A stretch of DNA of 64,000 bases from Hydrogenophilales bacterium (GCA_016703155.1 JADJCP010000001.1:186001-250000), one strand, 5' to 3'. Counted from the first letter of the stretch, positions 9,795-19,061 are shown. The notes: generated by a model from the letters alone, not told the origin. Program-made: numbers and translations.

Positions 9795-10034
9795 ATGATG
9801 GATCCGATAGTTGCCCAGAAAACCCCCATACAGGTGGAACTTGAACCCGGCGAGTACTGGTGGTGCGCCTGCGGCCGCTCGAAAAGCCAACCGTTCTGCG
9901 ATGGCTCGCATGACGGCACCGGCATCACCCCGGTACGCATGGAAATCGCCGAAAAAAGCAGCGTCTACCTATGTGGCTGCAAGTACACGGCGACGCCCCC
10001 CTTCTGCGACGGCGCGCACCAGTTGATCGATTGA
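9795..10034 (+). CDS. CDGSH iron-sulfur domain protein
   Basis: 79 aa, small cytoplasmic Fe-S protein with two motifs: CACGRSKSQPFCDGSH and CGCKYTATPPFCDGAH. Each has the C-x-C...C-x2-x-H ligand pattern of CDGSH zinc-finger-like domains that hold a 2Fe-2S cluster through three Cys and one His. Two tandem half-motifs in one short chain are usual for bacterial members. A GGAG ribosome site (CAGGAGAAC) precedes the ATG. Role unknown; redox or cluster transfer is the family expectation. It sits between ald and rnf. Confidence 0.85.
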   Translation: MMDPIVAQKTPIQVELEPGEYWWCACGRSKSQPFCDGSHDGTGITPVRMEIAEKSSVYLCGCKYTATPPFCDGAHQLID

Positions 10035-10162
10035 TCCTAAGTCCCTTGCCGGGAACGCTTCGGCTCCCTGAAAGAGTCTTGAAAAGCCTATGGTTACGCG
10101 GTTTTCAGGGTTGTTTCCAGCACGGGCCTAGCGGATAATTCGCCATCCAGATCGCCCATCCC

Positions 10163-10738
10163 ATGGAACAATACCTGCTCATCCTGATCGCCACGGTGTT
10201 CGTCAACAACATCGTCATGGCGAAGATACTCGGCCTATGTCCGTTCATGGGGGTATCGAAAAAACTCGAAGCCGCCATCGGCATGGGCGCGGCGACGACC
10301 TTCGTGCTGACCCTGGCCTCGGGAACGAGTTACCTGATCGATACCTATCTGCTCGGCCCGGATTTATCCTATCTGCGCACACTGTCGTTTATCGTGGTCA
10401 TCGCCGGAATCGTCGGTTTCACCGAGATGTTCATCAAGAAGACCAGCCCGGTGCTGTTTCGTGTCCTGGGCATCTACCTGCCGCTGATCACGACGAATTG
10501 CGCGGTGCTGGGCATCCCCCTGTTGAATGTCCAGGAACAACATAATTTCGTGGAGTCGCTGTTTTTCGGCATGGGCGGCGCCATCGGTTTCACCCTGGTG
10601 CTGGTGCTCTTCGCTGCAATGCGCGAGCGCCTGGAGGCGGCGGATGTTCCCGCGCCATTCCGTGGGGTGAGCATCGCCATGATTACCGCCGGCCTGATGT
10701 CGCTGGCCTTCATGGGCTTCGCCGGCCTGATCCGCTGA
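10163..10738 (+). CDS. rnfA: Electron transport complex subunit RnfA (RsxA)
   Basis: Integral membrane subunit (191 aa, six predicted helices) of the ion-pumping Rnf complex that couples ferredoxin and NAD(H) redox to an ion gradient. The N-terminal MEQYLLILIATVFVNNIVMA and the ILGLCPFMGVSKK loop with its conserved Cys are diagnostic of RnfA/NqrE. It opens a tight operon: its stop overlaps the rnfB start (TGATG). It is homologous to rnfE at the other end of the cluster. Confidence 0.95.
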   Translation: MEQYLLILIATVFVNNIVMAKILGLCPFMGVSKKLEAAIGMGAATTFVLTLASGTSYLIDTYLLGPDLSYLRTLSFIVVIAGIVGFTEMFIKKTSPVLFRVLGIYLPLITTNCAVLGIPLLNVQEQHNFVESLFFGMGGAIGFTLVLVLFAAMRERLEAADVPAPFRGVSIAMITAGLMSLAFMGFAGLIR

Positions 10739-11286
10739 TGCTTACCGCCATCCTCGTTTTGGCCGGCATCGGCCTGGCCTTGGGCGCTCTCCTGGGCTGG
10801 GCGTCGGACTATTTCAAAGTCGAGGAAGACCCGATCGTCGACAAGATCGACGCCATCCTGCCGCAGACCCAGTGCGGCCAATGCGGTTTTCCCGGCTGCC
10901 GGCCCTACGCCGAAGCCATCGCCAAGGGTGAAGCGGACATCAACCGCTGCCCGCCGGGCGGCGAGGCGAACATCAAGCAGCTCGCGGAATTGCTGGGCGT
11001 CGAGGCCAAACCCCTGGGCGAAGGCCTTGAGCCCAAGCCGAAAGCGGTCGCCGTCATCGACGAAAACACCTGTATCGGCTGCACCCTGTGCATCCAGGCC
11101 TGCCCGGTGGATGCCATCGTCGGCGCGTCCAAGCAGCTGCATACCATCGTCGCCGATCTATGCACCGGCTGCGAACTCTGCCTCGCCCCCTGTCCGGTCG
11201 ATTGCATCGCCATGACCGTCATCCCGGCGCGGCTGGATAACTGGAAATGGCAGTATCCCGTCATCCATCTCAGGCAGGTGGCATGA
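10738..11286 (+). CDS. rnfB: Electron transport complex subunit RnfB
   Basis: 182 aa. An N-terminal membrane anchor (1-20) is followed by a CGQCGFPGC cluster domain (4Fe-4S type with the downstream RCPPGG Cys) and two classical 4Fe-4S motifs, CIGCTLCIQACPVDA and CTGCELCLAPCPVDC. It probably takes electrons from ferredoxin and passes them to RnfC. Overlaps rnfA by 1 bp and rnfC by 4 bp. Confidence 0.95.
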   Translation: MLTAILVLAGIGLALGALLGWASDYFKVEEDPIVDKIDAILPQTQCGQCGFPGCRPYAEAIAKGEADINRCPPGGEANIKQLAELLGVEAKPLGEGLEPKPKAVAVIDENTCIGCTLCIQACPVDAIVGASKQLHTIVADLCTGCELCLAPCPVDCIAMTVIPARLDNWKWQYPVIHLRQVA

Positions 11287-12941
11287 GGGCGATCCATCCA
11301 TTCCATGGTGGCGTGCACCTCGCCGAGCATAAAACCGAGTCGACGGGCACAGCGATCGGTTGGATGTCACTGCTGCCGCGTTACGTCGTGCCGTTGTCGC
11401 AGCACATCGGTCAGCCGGCGATACCCGTGGTCAAGCCGGGGGATCGGGTATTGCGCGGCCAAATGATCGGTCGCCCCACCGGAACCATCTCCACCGCCGT
11501 GCACGCCCCGACCTCCGGGATCGTCTCCGCCGTGGAGATGCACCCGGTCGCCCATCCTTCCGGACTCACCGGCCTATGCGTGGTGATTGAAAGCGATGGC
11601 GCTGATCGTGCCGTCGAGATGTCCGGTATCGATTGGCGCAACCTGGACCCCGCCGAAGTCCAGGCCCATGTGCGCGACTTGGGCCTGGCCGGCCTGGGGG
11701 GCGCGGTCTTTCCAAGTGCCATCAAGTTGCAGCGGGGAAATGCGGCGCGTATCCCGACATTGATTCTCAACGGCTCCGAATGCGAACCCTGGATTACCTG
11801 CGACGACATGCTGATGCGTGAACGGGCCGACGCCACGCTGCGCGGCGCGGCCATGATGCGACACCTGCTCGGCGCGGACACGGTACTGGTCGGCATCGAG
11901 GACAACAAACCCCAGGCCATTGCCGCCATGACCGAAGCGGCACGCCAGGCGCCCTTCCCGGTGGAAATCGTCGCGGTGCCAACGCTATACCCCTCCGGCG
12001 GCGCCAAGCAACTCACCCGGTTACTGACCGGCCTGGACAATCCCACCGGCAAACTGTCCACGGAGATCGGCGTGCAGGTCTTCAACGTCGGCACGGCCTA
12101 CAGCATGTATCGCGCACTGGAACTCGGCGAGCCGATGATTTCACGTGTCGTGACTGTCACCGGCCACGTCCCCCGTCCGGGCAATTTCGAGGCACGCATC
12201 GGCACTCCGCTGCGCGACCTGCTGGCGGCGGCCGGCGGTGACTTGCCCGGCACCACCGGCCACATCATCGGCGGCCCGATGATGGGCTTCGACCTCGACG
12301 ACGCGCGTGCCCCGGTGGTCAAAGCGGTGAACTGCATCATCGCCAAGCGCGTCGAGCAGTTTCCTCCGGCGGCGCCGGCGATGCCCTGCATCCGCTGCGG
12401 CCAGTGCGCCCAAGCCTGTCCGGCGGAGCTGCAACCCTTCGAGTTGTACTGGTACGCCAAGGCCAAGGATTTCGAGAAAACCCGGCGCTATAACCTGTTC
12501 GACTGCATCGAATGCGGTTGTTGCAGTTATGTCTGCCCCAGCCACATCCCGCTGGTCGACTATTACCGCTTCGCCAAGAGCGAGATTCGCGCCCACGAAC
12601 TCGATGCCCAAGCCTCGCAGGCCGCGCGCGAACGCCACGATTTCCGGACCTTCCGCCTGGAGCGCGAGAAACGCGAAAAGGCCGAAAAGCTGGCCCAGAA
12701 GGCCACCACGCGTCTCGACAGTGGCGCCGTCGCGGAAGACGATCCCGCAGCCGCCAAGAAGAAGGCCATCCTGCAAGCCGCCATCGAGCGCGCCGCCAAG
12801 GCCAAAGTGGCGACGACACCACAGAATACCGACAACCTGAGCCCGACCGTGCAGCGGGAGATCGACGCAATCGAGGCACGACGCCAAGCGGCTCCCGATG
12901 ACGCCGCGGCGACAGGCAGGCAACCCACGGAAGCGCCATGA
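11283..12941 (+). CDS. rnfC: Electron transport complex subunit RnfC
   Basis: 552 aa, the NADH/FMN-binding cytoplasmic subunit. The ATG at 11283 (overlapping the rnfB stop) gives the family N-terminus FHGGVHLAEHK. Mid-protein are the NQO1-like flavin/NAD regions; the C-terminal half has two 4Fe-4S motifs, CIRCGQCAQACP and CIECGCCSYVCP. A charged Ala/Lys-rich extension of about 120 residues follows, as in gammaproteobacterial RnfC but shorter than the E. coli tail. Confidence 0.95.
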   Translation: MRAIHPFHGGVHLAEHKTESTGTAIGWMSLLPRYVVPLSQHIGQPAIPVVKPGDRVLRGQMIGRPTGTISTAVHAPTSGIVSAVEMHPVAHPSGLTGLCVVIESDGADRAVEMSGIDWRNLDPAEVQAHVRDLGLAGLGGAVFPSAIKLQRGNAARIPTLILNGSECEPWITCDDMLMRERADATLRGAAMMRHLLGADTVLVGIEDNKPQAIAAMTEAARQAPFPVEIVAVPTLYPSGGAKQLTRLLTGLDNPTGKLSTEIGVQVFNVGTAYSMYRALELGEPMISRVVTVTGHVPRPGNFEARIGTPLRDLLAAAGGDLPGTTGHIIGGPMMGFDLDDARAPVVKAVNCIIAKRVEQFPPAAPAMPCIRCGQCAQACPAELQPFELYWYAKAKDFEKTRRYNLFDCIECGCCSYVCPSHIPLVDYYRFAKSEIRAHELDAQASQAARERHDFRTFRLEREKREKAEKLAQKATTRLDSGAVAEDDPAAAKKKAILQAAIERAAKAKVATTPQNTDNLSPTVQREIDAIEARRQAAPDDAAATGRQPTEAP

Positions 12942-13972
12942 ACGGATCGCCCTATACCCAGAGCGCCAATAATTCAGTGCGCATCACCATGATCAAAGTC
13001 CTGGTGGCGTTGATTCCCGGCATCGCTGCCCATGCCTGGTTCTTCGGGCCGGGCATCTGGGTCAGCCTGATCGTCTGCAGCCTGATCGCCATCTTCTACG
13101 AAAGCCTGGCGCTGGTGATGCGCGGTTACCCGCAAAAGCCCTTTTTGAGCGATGGCTCGGTGATCGTTACCGCCTGGCTGTTCGCCTTGTCGGTGCCGAC
13201 GCTGGCGCCGATCTGGCTGTACGCCGTCGGGCTGCTGTTCGCCGTGCTGGTGGCGAAACACCTCTACGGCGGCCTGGGCCAGAACCCGTTCAATCCGGCC
13301 ATGGTCGGCTATGCGGTGCTGATCGTCAGCTTCCCGACCTACATGACGCAGTGGCCGGCGCCGCTGCAACTGGCCACGCATATGCCCAGTCTCGCGAATG
13401 CCGTCGATATGGTCTTCGCCGGCTCGGGCAGCATCAGCATCGACGCTTACACCCTGGCGACACCTCTGGACACGCTCAAGACCCTCGGCCGCGCCGGCCA
13501 GTCGGGCACGGAGATATTCAACCAGCCGATCTTTGGCCTGATTGCCGGCAAGGGCGGCGAATGGGTGGCGGCGGCCTATCTTCTGGGTGGCTTGCTGTTG
13601 CTCGGCAACCGTGTTTTCACCTGGCATGTCCCCATCGCCTATCTGGCCTCGGTCGCACTGACCGCGACACTGGTCCAGGCCATCGACCCCTCGCAGCATG
13701 CCAACGCCTGGTTCCACCTGTTTTCCGGCGGCGTGATGCTTGGCGCCTTCTTCATCGCCACCGATCCGGTCAGCGGTAGCACCACCCCCCTTGGCAAGCT
13801 GATCTTTGCCGGTGTCGCCGGTTTCATCACGGTGATGATTCGCGACTACGGCGGTTATCCCGACGGCGTCGCCTTCTCGATCCTGCTCATGAACATCGCC
13901 GCACCCTTCATCGACACCTATACCCAGCCGCGCGTGTTTGGTCACGCCAAGGGCGGCAAGGTCGGCAAATGA
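12938..13972 (+). CDS. rnfD: Electron transport complex subunit RnfD
   Basis: 344 aa, multi-spanning subunit homologous to NqrB. The DPVSGSTTPLGK segment near residue 270 contains the region where FMN is covalently attached to Thr in this family. The N-terminal NSVRITMIKVLVALIPG and the GGLGQNPFNPAMVGYA loop are typical. Overlaps rnfC and rnfG by 4 bp each. Confidence 0.93.
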   Translation: MNGSPYTQSANNSVRITMIKVLVALIPGIAAHAWFFGPGIWVSLIVCSLIAIFYESLALVMRGYPQKPFLSDGSVIVTAWLFALSVPTLAPIWLYAVGLLFAVLVAKHLYGGLGQNPFNPAMVGYAVLIVSFPTYMTQWPAPLQLATHMPSLANAVDMVFAGSGSISIDAYTLATPLDTLKTLGRAGQSGTEIFNQPIFGLIAGKGGEWVAAAYLLGGLLLLGNRVFTWHVPIAYLASVALTATLVQAIDPSQHANAWFHLFSGGVMLGAFFIATDPVSGSTTPLGKLIFAGVAGFITVMIRDYGGYPDGVAFSILLMNIAAPFIDTYTQPRVFGHAKGGKVGK

Positions 13973-14616
13973 GCGAGCTGCGCCGACATATCGCCATCAC
14001 CGCCATTGCCCTGCTGGGCTTTTCGGTGGTCGGCGCGGCACTGCTCTCCGGTACCTTCGAACTGACGCACTCGGCGATCGAGGACAGCGAACGCGCCGCC
14101 AAGCAGGTACTCATCGCCCAAACCCTGCCGGCCGGGAGTTATGACAACGATCTGGTACGCGATGCCCGGACTTTGGCCGCTGACGCGCTCCTGGGCCTGA
14201 AGCGACCGGGTCTGTACTACCCGGCCAGCAGGCATGGTGAAACCACCGCCGTCGTTCTTGAGGCCATCGCCCCGGATGGCTATTCGGGCGAGATCAAGCT
14301 TCTGGTCGGCATTCATGCCGATGGCAGCATCGCTGGCGTGCGCGTCGTCGCGCACCGCGAGACCCCCGGCCTGGGTGACTATATCGAGATCGCCAAGAAT
14401 CCATGGATACGCCAGTTCGAGGGCAAATCGCTGAGCAATCCGGCAGCCGACAACTGGCGCGTGAAAAAAGATGGCGGCCGCTTCGACTATCTGGCCGGCG
14501 CGACCATCACCCCGCGTGCCGTAGTCAAGGCGGTGCGCAATGCGCTGGACTATTTCGACCGGCACCAGTCCGAGTTACTGGCCGCGGCCGCCAAGGAGAG
14601 CCAAAATGTCCGCTGA
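13969..14616 (+). CDS. rnfG: Electron transport complex subunit RnfG
   Basis: 215 aa. One N-terminal membrane anchor (about 8-28) is followed by a periplasmic FMN-binding domain with the flavinylation motif DYLAGATITP, where the Thr of GAT carries FMN. The Ser/Thr usually found before GAT is Ala here. No ApbE flavin transferase gene lies in this window. Overlaps rnfE by 11 bp. Confidence 0.93.
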   Translation: MSELRRHIAITAIALLGFSVVGAALLSGTFELTHSAIEDSERAAKQVLIAQTLPAGSYDNDLVRDARTLAADALLGLKRPGLYYPASRHGETTAVVLEAIAPDGYSGEIKLLVGIHADGSIAGVRVVAHRETPGLGDYIEIAKNPWIRQFEGKSLSNPAADNWRVKKDGGRFDYLAGATITPRAVVKAVRNALDYFDRHQSELLAAAAKESQNVR

Positions 14617-15289
14617 AACCCGCCAGATCATCGTCGACGGCCTGTGGAAGCAGAATCCCGGCGTGGTCCAGATTCTCGGCTTGTGTCCAACGTTGGCGAT
14701 CAGCAGCAGCGTGGTCAACGCGCTCTCGCTCGGGCTGGCCACCACCCTGGTCATGGCCCTGGCCAGCAGCGCCGTGGCCCTGGTACGCAATGCCATCCCG
14801 CAGGCCGTACGCATTCCGGTATTCATCCTCATCATCGCTACCCTGGTGACCATGGTCGATCTGCTCATGCACGCCTTCGTGCTGCCGCTGTATCAGGTCC
14901 TGGGTATCTTCATCCCGCTTATCGTGGTGAACTGCATCGTCCTGGCCCGTGTCGAGGCCTTCGCCTCGAAACGCGGCCTCGCCCACTCCTTCCTCGACGG
15001 CATGATGATGGGTCTGGGGCTGACGCTGGTGCTGACCGTTCTGGGCGCGATGCGCGAAGTCTTCGGCAAGGGGACGCTCTTCTCCGGACTCGACCTCGCC
15101 TTCGGCCCGGCGGCGCAACATCTGGTGATACACGTATTTCCCGACTATCAGGGCCTGCTCCTGGCCATACTGCCGCCCGGCGCGTTTCTCGGTTTGGGCT
15201 TGCTGATTGCCGCCCGCAACTGGATCGAGAGCATCCGTGCCCGCCAGGCCAGTGAACGGACGGGGCAGGCGCAAACCGTCCAGACCTGA
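14606..15289 (+). CDS. rnfE: Electron transport complex subunit RnfE
   Basis: 227 aa, six-helix membrane subunit paired with RnfA. The start MSAETRQIIVDGLWKQNPG at 14606 is chosen because it matches the family N-terminus and has an AAGGAGAG ribosome site just upstream; an in-frame start 66 bp earlier lies inside rnfG. The VQILGLCPTLAISSS loop carries the conserved Cys. Its stop overlaps the nth start (TGATG). Confidence 0.93.
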   Translation: MSAETRQIIVDGLWKQNPGVVQILGLCPTLAISSSVVNALSLGLATTLVMALASSAVALVRNAIPQAVRIPVFILIIATLVTMVDLLMHAFVLPLYQVLGIFIPLIVVNCIVLARVEAFASKRGLAHSFLDGMMMGLGLTLVLTVLGAMREVFGKGTLFSGLDLAFGPAAQHLVIHVFPDYQGLLLAILPPGAFLGLGLLIAARNWIESIRARQASERTGQAQTVQT

Positions 15290-15924
15290 TGAACGCCGCC
15301 AAGCGTCGAGAGATCTACGCGCGCCTGCGCGCCGCCAATCCGGCGCCCACCACGGAGCTTGCCTACAAGAATCCGTTCGAACTGCTGCTCGCCGTGATCC
15401 TCTCGGCCCAAGCCACCGACAAGAGCGTCAACCTGGCCACGGCCACCCTGTTTCCGCGTGCCAATACCCCGGCGCTGATACTCGCGCTGGGCGAAGCCGG
15501 ACTGATCGAGCATATCCGCCGCATCGGCCTGTTCCAGACCAAGGCCAGGAACATCCTCGCCACCTGCCGTCTGCTGATCGACAAACATGGCGGCGAAGTA
15601 CCCGCCGACAGGGCCGCCCTGGAAGCCTTGCCGGGCGTGGGCCGCAAGACCGCCAACGTCATCCTCAACACCGCCTTCGGCCAACCGACCATCGCCGTCG
15701 ACACCCACATCTTCCGCCTTGCCAACCGCATTGGCCTGGCACCGGGCAAGACCGTCCTCGACGTCGAGAACAGGCTGCTCAAGGTGACGCCCGACGAGTT
15801 CAAGCATGATGCGCACAACTGGCTGATCCTGCACGGACGCTATGTCTGCAAGGCGCGCAAACCGGACTGCCCGATCTGCATCATCGCCGACCTGTGCGAC
15901 TACAAAGAAAAAACACGGTCATGA
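15289..15924 (+). CDS. nth: Endonuclease III
   Basis: DNA glycosylase/AP lyase for oxidised pyrimidines (211 aa). The helix-hairpin-helix LPGVGRKTANV contains the catalytic Lys, VDTHIFR the catalytic Asp, and the C-terminal CKARKPDCPICIIADLC holds the 4Fe-4S cluster in the C-x6-C-x2-C-x5-C spacing. It is translationally coupled to rnfE, as in many gammaproteobacteria. Confidence 0.95.
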   Translation: MNAAKRREIYARLRAANPAPTTELAYKNPFELLLAVILSAQATDKSVNLATATLFPRANTPALILALGEAGLIEHIRRIGLFQTKARNILATCRLLIDKHGGEVPADRAALEALPGVGRKTANVILNTAFGQPTIAVDTHIFRLANRIGLAPGKTVLDVENRLLKVTPDEFKHDAHNWLILHGRYVCKARKPDCPICIIADLCDYKEKTRS

Positions 15925-15937
15925 ACGGGCGCTCGTC

Positions 15938-17020
15938 ATGAAAGTCGCCACCGCCCTGCGCAAAGGTCGCAAAGCCACGCCGGAACTCGCCACCCTGGCG
16001 GTCGACGAGGCCATGGCCAAGGCCGGCCTGGAGGTTGCCCGGACGATCCTGCTGTACCTCACCTCGAATTTCGCCCAGGACCCCGAGCCCGCCATCCTGG
16101 CGGCGGCGCGCGCCGGCAATTGCCTGCAGGTCACCGGCTGTACGACGCTGGGCGTATTCACCGAGGAAGACTGGATACTCGATGCCCCGGCGGCGGCGGT
16201 CATGGTCTTCGGCGGCGACGATTGCCCGATCCCCGCCGCCGACACCGACGCTGCCTGGCGCCTTACCCTCGCCGCGCCCAGCGCCATCGAGACCGCCTGG
16301 CTGCGCGAACCGGTGCGACGCTTCGGCGGCGTGTCCGGCGACGCGACCGGCAAAGGCCCCTACAAGGTATGGAGTGGCAGCCGTATCGTCGGCGCAGGCC
16401 GGGCCGAATTAGCCTTCCCCGCGCATGGCATGCGTATCGGCGCATCGCGCGGCATCTTCGCGCTGAGCCCGCCGGCACCGGCACGCCTGCAAGGTCACGA
16501 GGTACTCGACATCGACCGGCTGCCGGCGCTGGTGCATCTGGCCCGGCACCTGCCCGCCGATCTGGCCGATGACGCGGGCTTTCCGCTGCACCTGCTGATG
16601 GCCGGCATTACCTGGGGCGATACCGAAACGGCCTTCGCCGAGGGCCGCTATCACCTCTTCCCACTCCTGGCCATCGACCTGGAAGCGCGCCGCGTCACCC
16701 TGGCCAACGCGCTTGAAGACGAGGTTCATTTGTTCTGGGCAATGCGCCGGCCCGATGCCGCCGAACGGGACATGGCCGCGACACTCGACCACCTGCGAAT
16801 CGCCAACGCGGCGCCGCGCTTCGGCCTGTGTTTTCCGTGCATCGGCCGCGGCCCCTCTTTCTACGGCGGCAGCGACCGGGATACGGCGCTGATCACCCGG
16901 TGTTTTCCCAGCATGCCCCTGCTCGGGTTTTACGGCAACGGCGAGATCGCCCATGCCGATGGCCATAACCAGTTGCTGCAATACAGTACCGTCCTCGCGC
17001 TTTACCACGATCATGTATAA
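15938..17020 (+). CDS. FIST signal-transduction domain protein
   Basis: 360 aa soluble protein with an N-terminal FIST domain (about 20-190, including VTGCTTLGVF) and a FIST_C domain (about 200-345, ending with GFYGNGEIAH and QYSTVLALYHD). FIST domains are thought to bind small ligands such as amino acids. Here the domain stands alone without kinase or receiver. Start 15938 is the ATG after the nth stop (13-bp gap); a nearby ATG at 15921 is in a frame that stops at once. Overlaps the DUF1841 gene by 8 bp. Confidence 0.85.
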   Translation: MKVATALRKGRKATPELATLAVDEAMAKAGLEVARTILLYLTSNFAQDPEPAILAAARAGNCLQVTGCTTLGVFTEEDWILDAPAAAVMVFGGDDCPIPAADTDAAWRLTLAAPSAIETAWLREPVRRFGGVSGDATGKGPYKVWSGSRIVGAGRAELAFPAHGMRIGASRGIFALSPPAPARLQGHEVLDIDRLPALVHLARHLPADLADDAGFPLHLLMAGITWGDTETAFAEGRYHLFPLLAIDLEARRVTLANALEDEVHLFWAMRRPDAAERDMAATLDHLRIANAAPRFGLCFPCIGRGPSFYGGSDRDTALITRCFPSMPLLGFYGNGEIAHADGHNQLLQYSTVLALYHDHV

Positions 17021-17441
17021 CCCGACCCGAGACCAGGCGCGCAATTTCCTGTTCGAGGCGTGGCGCAAGTACCGTCGGAAGTTGCTGCTCAGCGACCTGG
17101 AAAGCCTCGCCACCGGGCATATCCTGGCGCATCCCGAATACCACGGCCTGCTCGACGACGCCGAGAGCAATCTCGACCGCGACTGGCTACCTGAACTGGG
17201 CGAGACCAACCCCTTCCTGCACCTGGCGATGCACCTGGCGATCAGCGAACAGTTATCAATCGACCAGCCCGGCGGCCTCAAGTCGGCCTATGCCCGGCTA
17301 TGCGTCCGCCTGGGTGACGAGCACCGCGCGCAGCACGCGGTCATGGACTGCCTGGCGGAGACGATCTGGCGCGCGCAACGCGACGGCACGCCCCCGGATG
17401 GCGCGGCCTATATCGACTGTCTTGAGAAAGCGCACGGATAA
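17013..17441 (+). CDS. DUF1841 family protein
   Basis: 142 aa cytoplasmic protein beginning MYNPTRDQARNFLFEAW. The family signature includes HPEYH and the segment ETNPFLHLAMHLAISEQ, rich in conserved His. Function unknown. The start overlaps the FIST stop; the adenosyltransferase gene follows after 2 bp, suggesting one transcript from rnf through to 17995. Confidence 0.85.
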   Translation: MYNPTRDQARNFLFEAWRKYRRKLLLSDLESLATGHILAHPEYHGLLDDAESNLDRDWLPELGETNPFLHLAMHLAISEQLSIDQPGGLKSAYARLCVRLGDEHRAQHAVMDCLAETIWRAQRDGTPPDGAAYIDCLEKAHG

Positions 17442-17443
17442 CC

Positions 17444-17995
17444 ATGGGACATAGACTCAGCCGCATCGTTACCCGTACCGGCGACGACGGCACGACCGGC
17501 CTCGCCGACGGCAGCCGGGTCGCCAAGCACGCGGCGCGGATCACCGCCCTGGGCGCGGTCGACGAACTCAACAGCCAGATCGGCGTGCTGCGTGCCGAGC
17601 CCCTGCCCGACGATGTTCAAGGCGTGCTCCAGGCGGTGCAGAACGACCTCTTCGATCTGGGCGGCGAACTCGCCATGCCCGAGTATCTTCAAGTCGGCGA
17701 TGGCCATATCCTGCGCCTTGAACAGTCGGTTGCCGTTCTGAACGCCGATCTGCCCGCGCTCAAGGAATTCATCCTCCCCGGCGGCACCCGGGCCGCCGCG
17801 CTGGCGCATGTCTGCCGCACGGTCTGCCGGCGCGCCGAGCGCGATCTGTGTGTCCTGCATGACCAAACGCCGATCTCGGCGAATCTGCTGCGTTATCTGA
17901 ATCGGCTGTCCGACCTGCTGTTCATCCTGGCGCGCGTCCTGAATAAACGCGCTGGTGTAGCCGAACCCGCATGGCGCGGTCCCGCTTCGGCCTGA
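17444..17995 (+). CDS. Cob(I)alamin adenosyltransferase, PduO type
   Basis: 183 aa. ATP:cob(I)alamin adenosyltransferase producing adenosylcobalamin. The N-terminal TRTGDDGTTGLADG loop binds ATP triphosphate; ALGAVDELNSQIG and the FILPGGTRAAALAHVCRTVCRRAER helix with its conserved Arg/Glu are the PduO/MMAB signature. It links to cobalt use together with the cbiMQO locus 15 kb upstream, although the two are not adjacent. Confidence 0.93.
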   Translation: MGHRLSRIVTRTGDDGTTGLADGSRVAKHAARITALGAVDELNSQIGVLRAEPLPDDVQGVLQAVQNDLFDLGGELAMPEYLQVGDGHILRLEQSVAVLNADLPALKEFILPGGTRAAALAHVCRTVCRRAERDLCVLHDQTPISANLLRYLNRLSDLLFILARVLNKRAGVAEPAWRGPASA

Positions 17996-18078
17996 CCCGG
18001 CATTCCCGGCCGAACCCCGCGCAAGGAATTTGCGCGCAGCTTACCGACTCCAGAACGGCCAGACCACACCGTCGAGGC

Positions 18079-18105
18079 TAAAGTTTTCCCCGGCCGTGCC
18101 GATAT
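18079..18105 (+). promoter_or_regulatory. FliA (sigma-28) promoter upstream of CZB diguanylate cyclase
   Basis: TAAAGTTT (18079-18086), an 11-nt spacer and GCCGATAT (18098-18105) are identical in both elements to the promoter at 2625. The predicted start is about 28 nt before the ATG at 18133, leaving room for the GATGGAG ribosome site. Confidence 0.8.
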
Positions 18106-18132
18106 TCAGGCAACCCGAGAGATGGAGTCGAA

Positions 18133-19022
18133 ATGCCCCTGCCCCTGGAACGCGATCAGATCCAGCAGTACACCCAGGAACTGGAAGTCATCATCGCCGC
18201 CCATCTCGCCTGGTTCAAAAAACTGAATGCCGCCCTGGTCTGTGGCGGCCAGCCCGCGGGGGCCTATCTGGAGCCCGAGGCCTATCTCAAGTCCCCATTC
18301 GGTCGCTGGTTCTACACCGCCGAGAGCCACCCCATGGCCGAGTACCCCGGTTTCCGGAGCTCGCGGGCATCCAGAAAAGCATGCACGATGCCGCGCGCCG
18401 GATATTGGAGTCGGCACAGACGGGCCGCCGGGCTACCCGGGAGTTGCACGACAATTACTTCGATCTCGCGTTACGGCTCAACACCAAGCTGCGCCATCTG
18501 CAACTGGAGATCATCGGCGACCTGCTCTCGACCGATCCGCTGACCGGCTGCTTTACCCGGCGCGGCATGATCAGTCGCCTGCAAAGCGAACAGGAACGCA
18601 GCCTGCGCATCCAGCGACCCTGTTGCCTCTGCCTCATGGATTTCGATCACTTCAAGCAGGTCAATGACCGATTCGGCCACCAAACCGGCGATGCCGTGTT
18701 GCGCCAAGGCACGAAATTCACCCAGAACATCCTGCGCAAGTACGACTCGATCTACCGCTACGGTGGCGAGGAATTCCTGATCTGTCTGCCGAGCACCCCG
18801 CTGGAAGACGCCGGGCAAGTCGTCGAACGCATCCGCTCCGGCCTCGAAGCCCTGCCCATCGTCACTCCCGAAGGCAAAACCATGCGTGTCACCGCCTCGT
18901 TCGGCCTGGTCGAGATGCACCCACGCAAACCCGTCGAAGACAGCATCGCCGTTGCCGACGAGGCCATGCTGCTGGCCAAGCAGGAAGGTCGCAACCGCGT
19001 CGAACTGGGTACGCCACTGTAG
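18133..19022 (+). CDS. Diguanylate cyclase with zinc-binding CZB-like domain (frameshift)
   Basis: About 296 aa when repaired, laid out like DgcZ of E. coli: N-terminal CZB domain (His24 in AHLAWF, SPFGRWF at 54-60, His in QKSMHDAA), then GGDEF with the variant GGEEF and an intact RKYD inhibitory site. The frame from 18133 is lost at the CC pair 18354-18355; adding one C gives YPGFPELAGIQKS and continues to 19022. The Cys normally preceding xFGRW in CZB domains is Ser54 here, so zinc binding may be weaker or changed. A FliA promoter precedes it. Confidence 0.8.
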
Positions 19023-19061
19023 GTTATCGCAACCGCGTCGCTTGGCCGTGCCAGGTCGTCT

